DNA of 9,703 nucleotides, from assembly GCA_015520065.1 (NCBI GenBank), contig WAQV01000024.1:1-9703 (forward strand). Direction: 5' to 3'. Position 1 is the first letter of the stretch. Each line of letters opens with the position of its first letter. A program made the position numbers and the translations under genes. This document shows positions 5,818 to 9,703 of this stretch, piece after piece. The DNA is from Candidatus Pacearchaeota archaeon (GTDB lineage: Archaea > Nanobdellota > Nanobdellia > Pacearchaeales > GW2011-AR1). Below the pieces are notes generated by a model, which saw only the letters and a program-made list of their open reading frames with translations, was not told the DNA's origin and did no database searches.

Positions 5818-6129
5818 ATGAAAACTCTCAAGGGAAAACTTGAAGAAGTAAAAAGGATAGGGAGAGTGAATCTGCTTAAGATATTCGGAATGGATAAGAT
5901 GATAAAAATCAGAGTAAACGGAACAGAGTTTTATGATAGAAGCGGAGGATACAGAATCCCTTTTGATAAGATTAAAAAACTTGAAGGAAAGGAAGTGATT
6001 ATAAAATATACTGAAGAAAGATTAAAGATAGGAGATAAGATTGGAGACATTATATTTACATGGAACCTTGAACCTCCAATAAGATATAATAGAATAATCG
6101 AGATAAACTCTAAAGACAAGAAATACTAA
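5818..6129 (+). CDS. Uncharacterised basic protein (103 aa) upstream of EF-2
   Basis: I do not recognise this protein. It is lysine-rich and looks beta-strand rich, with alternating hydrophobic residues (KMIKIRVNG about 27-35, KEVIIKY about 58-64, IGDIIFTW about 75-82) and a SGGYRIPFDKI segment near 42-52. There are no cysteine pairs, signal peptide or membrane helices. The only in-frame ATG upstream of the conserved-looking region is at 5818; no SD is seen. One base separates its stop from the EF-2 start, so the two are probably co-transcribed and it may be made in step with a highly expressed translation factor. A small nucleic-acid-binding or ribosome-associated fold is possible but not shown. 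Confidence 0.7.
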   Translation: MKTLKGKLEEVKRIGRVNLLKIFGMDKMIKIRVNGTEFYDRSGGYRIPFDKIKKLEGKEVIIKYTEERLKIGDKIGDIIFTWNLEPPIRYNRIIEINSKDKKY

Positions 6130-6130
6130 A

Positions 6131-8299
6131 ATGTCTGAAAGCACAACAGAAAAAATACAAAGGCTTATGAAACAACAGGACAAAATAAGAAACATAGCTA
6201 TAGCTGCGCATATTGACCATGGTAAAACGACTTTTTCTGACAATCTTCTTGCAGGAGCTGGAATGCTTTCTGAAGAAACAGCAGGAAAACAGAGAGCTTT
6301 AGATTTTCATGAAGATGAGGCAGCAAGAGGTATTACAATTGATGCTGCATCAGTAAGCATGGTTCACAATGTTGCAGGAGAGGATTATCTTATTAATCTT
6401 ATAGACACTCCTGGTCATGTAGATTTTGGAGGAGATGTTACAAGAGCTATGCGTGCTGTAGATGGATGCATAATTCTTACTTGCGCTGTAGAGGGAGTAA
6501 TGCCTCAGACAGAAACAGTAGTAAGGCAGGCATTAAAAGAACTCGTAAAACCTGTTTTGTTCATTAACAAAGTAGACCGTCTTATTAAAGAGGTTAAACT
6601 TACACCTGAAGCAATGCAGGAGAAATTTGTAAAGATTATAAATCATGTAAACAGCCTTATTGAGAATTTAGCTCCTGAAGGATACAAAGAAAAATGGAAA
6701 GTTGGTGTTGGTGAAGGCACAGTTGCTTTTGGTTCTGCATTCCATAAATGGGCTTTAAGTTTCCCGTATATGAAAGAAAAAGGAATAACTTTTAAGGATG
6801 TCATAGATGCTTATGAGTCTGACAATTATAAAGAGCTTGCAAAAAAAGCACCTCTTCATGAGGTTGTCTTAAACATGTCTATTGCTCACCATCCTAATCC
6901 AGTAGAGGCTCAAAAATACAGAATTCCAAAGATATGGCACGGAGATATTGATTCAGACATAGGAAAGGCTCTTGTGAACTGCGACCCTAAGGGAGAACCA
7001 GCATTCGTTCCTACAAAGATTGTAATTGACAAGCATGCAGGAGAGGTAGCTGCAGGAAGGCTTTTCTCAGGAACAATAAGGCAAGGAGATGAAGTTTATA
7101 TGAACCTTGCAAAACAAAAAGTCAGAGTTCAGCAAGTATCTGTTTACAAGGGAGCCCAGAGAATAGTTGTTGATGAGGCAAGTGCAGGAAATATTATTGG
7201 AATTGTAGGGCTTAAGAATGTTTTTGCAGGAGAAACTGTAAGCAAACACCCTATGGAGCCTTTTGAGGCAATAAAACACTTGTTTGAGCCTGTTGTTACA
7301 AAATCAATTGAGGTTACGAAAGCTGCAGACCTTCCACGGCTTGTTGAGGTATTAAAGCAGGTTGCAAAAGAAGACCCTTCAATTAAAGTAGAAATCAATG
7401 AGCAGACAGGCGAGAGTTTAATGTCAGGAATGGGAGAGCTTCACTTAGAGATTATTGAAAACAGAATTAGAACAGAAAAAGGGTTAGATGTAAAAACCTC
7501 TCCTCCTATTGTGGTTTATCATGAAAGTGTAGCTAAGGAGTCTGAGCCAGTGGAAGGAAGAAGCCCTAACAAACACAACAGCTTCTTCATAAAAGTTGCT
7601 CCTCTCGAAGATGAGGTTTATGAGGCAATCAAGTCAGGAGAGCTTCCTGAAGGAAGAATTAAGAAAAAGAGCAGCAAAGAGATTTTTGACAAGCTTTCCC
7701 AGTTAGGATGGGATGGAGACACAATCAGGAATGTAAGAGATATTTACAAAGGAAACATTTTCCTTGATGAGACTCGTGGAGAGGTTCATATAGGAGAAGT
7801 TATTGAGATGGTTTTAGATGCTTTTGAGATGGTTATGGACCAGGGGCCTTTGGCAAGAGAGCCATGCATGAAAATGAAAGTATCTTTAGTAGATATAAGG
7901 CTTCACGAGGACGCAATTCACAGAGGTCCTGCACAGGTATATCCTGCTGTAAGAGAGGCAATAACAGGTGCAATGAAGAAAGCCTCTCCAATATTGCTTG
8001 AGCCTCTGCAGATTCATGTTATTGAGATGCCTGACAAGTTTATGGGTGCTGTTACAAAACTTGTAAGCAGCAAGAGAGGTCAGATGCTTAATGTAACTCA
8101 AGAAGGCTCAAATGTTGAGATGGAGGCAAAAATCCCTGTAGCTGAGATGATAGGATGGTCCAGTGACCTAAGGTCAGCAACAGAAGGTCGTGGAACCTCT
8201 GCATTGAAAGACCAGCTTTTCGAGAGAATTCCTGCAGCGCTTCAGGACGAAGTTATCAGGAAAATCCGTGAAAGAAAAGGCCTTTCAGAGAATCAGTAG
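6131..8299 (+). CDS. fusA: Translation elongation factor 2 (aEF-2)
   Basis: EF-2 is the GTPase that moves tRNA and mRNA through the ribosome after each peptide bond. Its 722 residues are typical for archaea. G-domain motifs are G1 AHIDHGKT (26-33), G2 RGITID (66-71), G3 DTPGH (92-96), G4 NKVD (146-149) and G5 GSA (201-203). Domain II includes the HAGEVAAGR region (302-310), domain III GMGELHLE (433-440), and domain IV carries the diphthamide loop LHEDAIHRGPAQ with the modifiable His597. The C-terminus has SATEGRG (682-688), followed by a tail without the ALWSTE sequence of euryarchaeal EF-2, closer to the GRG..-DQ.FE form I recall from other archaeal groups. Start: the first ATG, one base after the upstream stop, with no SD. 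A weak AT-rich site (6101-6109) could provide its own start, or it may be read from the 103-aa gene's promoter. Confidence 0.97.
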   Translation: MSESTTEKIQRLMKQQDKIRNIAIAAHIDHGKTTFSDNLLAGAGMLSEETAGKQRALDFHEDEAARGITIDAASVSMVHNVAGEDYLINLIDTPGHVDFGGDVTRAMRAVDGCIILTCAVEGVMPQTETVVRQALKELVKPVLFINKVDRLIKEVKLTPEAMQEKFVKIINHVNSLIENLAPEGYKEKWKVGVGEGTVAFGSAFHKWALSFPYMKEKGITFKDVIDAYESDNYKELAKKAPLHEVVLNMSIAHHPNPVEAQKYRIPKIWHGDIDSDIGKALVNCDPKGEPAFVPTKIVIDKHAGEVAAGRLFSGTIRQGDEVYMNLAKQKVRVQQVSVYKGAQRIVVDEASAGNIIGIVGLKNVFAGETVSKHPMEPFEAIKHLFEPVVTKSIEVTKAADLPRLVEVLKQVAKEDPSIKVEINEQTGESLMSGMGELHLEIIENRIRTEKGLDVKTSPPIVVYHESVAKESEPVEGRSPNKHNSFFIKVAPLEDEVYEAIKSGELPEGRIKKKSSKEIFDKLSQLGWDGDTIRNVRDIYKGNIFLDETRGEVHIGEVIEMVLDAFEMVMDQGPLAREPCMKMKVSLVDIRLHEDAIHRGPAQVYPAVREAITGAMKKASPILLEPLQIHVIEMPDKFMGAVTKLVSSKRGQMLNVTQEGSNVEMEAKIPVAEMIGWSSDLRSATEGRGTSALKDQLFERIPAALQDEVIRKIRERKGLSENQ

Positions 8300-8312
8300 G
8301 TTTTAAGAATTC

Positions 8313-8320
8313 TAAAATAT
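8313..8320 (+). promoter_or_regulatory. Possible TATA box of the HD-domain gene
   Basis: TAAAATAT is the only strong TATA-like sequence between EF-2 and the HD gene. It predicts initiation near 8342 and hence a leader of about 30 bases before the GTG at 8372, unlike the leaderless pattern elsewhere in the window. Confidence 0.35.
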
Positions 8321-8371
8321 TGACAAAACAATGATAAAAGAACAGCCAGAAAAATTTATGAAAGTTTTCTT

Positions 8372-8944
8372 GTGAACAAATGGGGGCATGTAAAAAGAGT
8401 ACTCGTTTTTGCTACAATTCTAGCAAGAAAACTGAAATTAAGTGATAAAGAATTAAAAATAATTCAGATCGCAGCACTTCTTCATGACATAGGATATAAA
8501 AAGCAGTTTGAAAGAAAGGCAAAGTTTAAACTTAAAAGAAAAGACAGGCATGAAAAACATTCTGCTGACATGGCTGACAGAATCATGAATGAATCTGGAT
8601 TTGACAATGAAGAGGTAAAACTGGTTAAAGAAATTATCTTAACGCACGGAGATTTCAAAAAATGCAAAACAAAGCTGCAAAAGATACTTTTTGATGCAGA
8701 CAAGCTTGACAAAACCACTGTTGGAGAGGTTATAAGGAAATCGATAATCATGCATGAGAAGTTTAAAATGAACGACGAAGAGATCTTCTTAAGATTGATT
8801 AAAAGAATGAATGAAATAGAATTCCATTTTAAGGAGTCAAGAAAAATAGCGGAAGAAAACAAGAAAAAAGTATTTTCTGCTTTCAACTCTTATAAAAACC
8901 TGTTGGAGCATGCTGATAAAATTGAGAAAAAACTGGATATATAA
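8372..8944 (+). CDS. HD-domain metal-dependent phosphohydrolase
   Basis: A 190-residue HD-superfamily protein; members usually hydrolyse phosphate esters in nucleotides or nucleic acids with bound metals. Visible motif residues are His6 (WGHVKRV), the H38-D39 pair (ALLHDIGY), His60/His63 (RHEKHSADMA), His92 (THGD) and D108/D110 (FDADKLD). The first His lies only six residues from the start, which is close for the family. The start is GTG at 8372. The same frame is open upstream to 8324, where 16 further codons look protein-like but contain no ATG, GTG or TTG, so the true N-terminus is uncertain. A 14-codon ORF from ATG 8331 ends in a GTGA overlap with this start. The C-terminal third (about 130-190) is a charged helical region. 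The substrate is unknown. The gene is convergent with the HAD gene, 11 bp away. Confidence 0.88.
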   Translation: MNKWGHVKRVLVFATILARKLKLSDKELKIIQIAALLHDIGYKKQFERKAKFKLKRKDRHEKHSADMADRIMNESGFDNEEVKLVKEIILTHGDFKKCKTKLQKILFDADKLDKTTVGEVIRKSIIMHEKFKMNDEEIFLRLIKRMNEIEFHFKESRKIAEENKKKVFSAFNSYKNLLEHADKIEKKLDI

Positions 8945-8955
8945 TTTTAACTTTC

Positions 8956-9582
8956 TCAGTCTGACTTACTTAAGATTTCATTCAACTTTTTCTTAAGCAA
9001 CTCAACAGATGGGAATTCAGCATAATGAATTGTTTTAAATCCAAAACTATCAGCGTTTCTTATGTTTGGAATATGGTCGTCAATAAACACGCATTCCTGC
9101 GGAGCAAGATTATATCTTTTCAATTCAGTTATAAGTTTCTCAAAAGCCTCTTTTTCTGATTTCAGGCATCCGAATTTGTAAGAAGCAAATATCTCAATAA
9201 AACTGTCATAAATTCCTGCTTCTAAATTTGCTTCATAGTGTTCTTTTTTTATGTCTGTAAATCCAAATAACATAAAACCTTTTTTCTTTAAGTTCTCTAT
9301 AATCTTCAACAGCTCATGATTCAGGATTTTAAATCTTGCATACCCTTTTTTATAGTCTTTTAAGATTCTGTCTATGTCTGAGATATCAGGTTTTATTTTG
9401 AAGAAAAAGTTTCGAAAATCCTCTTTTCCAATATCAGAATTGTTATATATTTTTATTAACTCTTTATCTCCTTCTTGGAGTGCAATACTGAAGCCATTTT
9501 TCTTAAGAAAAAAATCATTGAGTTCTTTCCATTTGGTTTTATAAATCACACCTCCAAAATCAAATATTAAGGCTTTTATCAT
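8956..9582 (-). CDS. HAD-superfamily hydrolase (subfamily IA-like)
   Basis: A 208-residue haloacid-dehalogenase-like hydrolase, probably a small-molecule phosphatase; the substrate cannot be inferred. Motif I is FDFGGV with nucleophile Asp8, but the residue two further on is Gly10 rather than the acid/base Asp of most HAD phosphatases, as in several IA members. Motif II is Thr109 (GFTD), motif III Lys141 (GCLKSEKEAF) and motif IV Asp168-Asp169 (FIDDHIPNI). The helical cap occupies about 15-85. The longest frame starts at TTG 9600, adding six residues. I chose the ATG at 9582 because the family usually begins a few residues before motif I and because the TATA-like box at 9609-9616 would be too close to a TTG start. 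It lies 40 bp downstream of another minus-strand gene. Confidence 0.9.
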   Translation of the reverse strand: MIKALIFDFGGVIYKTKWKELNDFFLKKNGFSIALQEGDKELIKIYNNSDIGKEDFRNFFFKIKPDISDIDRILKDYKKGYARFKILNHELLKIIENLKKKGFMLFGFTDIKKEHYEANLEAGIYDSFIEIFASYKFGCLKSEKEAFEKLITELKRYNLAPQECVFIDDHIPNIRNADSFGFKTIHYAEFPSVELLKKKLNEILSKSD

Positions 9583-9608
9583 TTTAATGAAAGTTCGCAA
9601 TGTTTATT

Positions 9609-9616
9609 CTTTAAAT
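9609..9616 (-). promoter_or_regulatory. TATA-like box of the HAD gene
   Basis: ATTTAAAG on the minus strand is centred about 30 bp before the ATG at 9582; an overlapping AATAAAC (9608-9602) would be about 23 bp away. Either fits a leaderless or nearly leaderless transcript. The surrounding 40-bp gap is very AT-rich and may also contain the upstream gene's terminator. Confidence 0.45.
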
Positions 9617-9622
9617 TATTTT

Positions 9623-9703
9623 TTATACAACATTTTTCTCAAACAACTCATCAAGCAGTTTAACTATTCTTTTGGAATCAGAGTAGGTTTTCCTGTATTT
9701 TTC
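9623..9703 (-). CDS. C-terminal end of an unidentified minus-strand gene (partial)
   Basis: The minus strand from the right edge is open for 26 codons to a TAA (reverse complement of 9623-9625). The peptide begins EKYRKTYSDSKRIVKLL and ends DELFEKNVV, an amphipathic helix typical of a protein C-terminus. Its composition matches neighbouring genes. The family cannot be recognised from this tail. It precedes the HAD gene on the same strand by 40 bp, so read-through is possible, although the HAD gene seems to have its own promoter. Confidence 0.65.
   Translation of the reverse strand, partial: EKYRKTYSDSKRIVKLLDELFEKNVV

Noticed and set aside
8301..8318. Imperfect palindrome around GAATTC after EF-2
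   Set aside because: The symmetric core is only 8 bp with a central mismatch beyond it, expected by chance in AT-rich DNA; it has no T-rich continuation to mark a terminator.
8482..8886. 134-residue minus-strand open frame
   Set aside because: It is antisense to the HD-domain gene. The Ser/Phe/Leu-rich translation is the expected reverse reading of a Lys/Glu-rich coding sequence.
9583..9600. TTG start adding six residues to the HAD hydrolase
   Set aside because: The ATG at 9582 gives the usual short lead into motif I and fits the promoter spacing; the TTG would lie too close to the TATA-like box.
1..9703. tRNA genes, CRISPR arrays, insertion sequences, attachment sites
   Set aside because: I looked for them and saw none. 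Intergenic gaps are all under about 150 bp and no repeat array or transposase-like frame is present.

Overview
The window comes from an archaeal chromosome, most likely an AT-rich DPANN lineage of the Woesearchaeota/Pacearchaeota kind; the domain call is firm, the phylum is inferred. The domain evidence is an EF-2 with the diphthamide loop, a family B DNA polymerase ending in a PCNA-binding peptide, a type II methionine aminopeptidase, and archaeal TATA elements at fixed distances from start codons. Most of the window is housekeeping information-processing genes. No CRISPR array, insertion sequence, rRNA, tRNA or defence system was recognised.

Layout. Positions 1-151 hold the start codon and leader of a minus-strand gene that runs off the left edge, back to back with the promoter of a DNA polymerase B gene (152-2620, +). 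Next comes a tightly coupled pair: a NOL1/NOP2-type RNA m5C methyltransferase (2702-3676, +) and a separate PUA-domain partner (3673-4173, +), joined by an ATGA overlap and a strong Shine-Dalgarno. Two small unrecognised genes follow on the minus strand (4184-4384 and 4431-4754). A compact divergent promoter then leads to methionine aminopeptidase (re-started here at 4829, ending 5758, +). A 103-residue orphan (5818-6129, +) lies one base before EF-2 (6131-8299, +), followed by an HD-domain hydrolase (8372-8944, +). Convergent to that are a HAD-type hydrolase (8956-9582, -, re-started) and the last 26 codons of another minus-strand gene (9623-9703).

Expression logic. Six genes have an AT-rich box centred 24-31 bp upstream of the start codon, which puts transcription initiation at or very near the start codon, so these mRNAs look leaderless. 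Obvious Shine-Dalgarno sequences occur only at an internal operon gene (3673) and at the left-edge gene. The left-edge gene has the most unusual element in the window: three short segments in its leader could form two mutually exclusive hairpins, one of which buries a perfect Shine-Dalgarno. This looks like a translational switch.

Functionally the genes cover replication (PolB), RNA modification and ribosome biogenesis (m5C methyltransferase plus PUA partner), elongation (EF-2) and nascent-protein maturation (MetAP). The polymerase has non-consensus residues at a known fidelity position in motif A and in the ExoII motif. No wholly new multi-gene system is evident.
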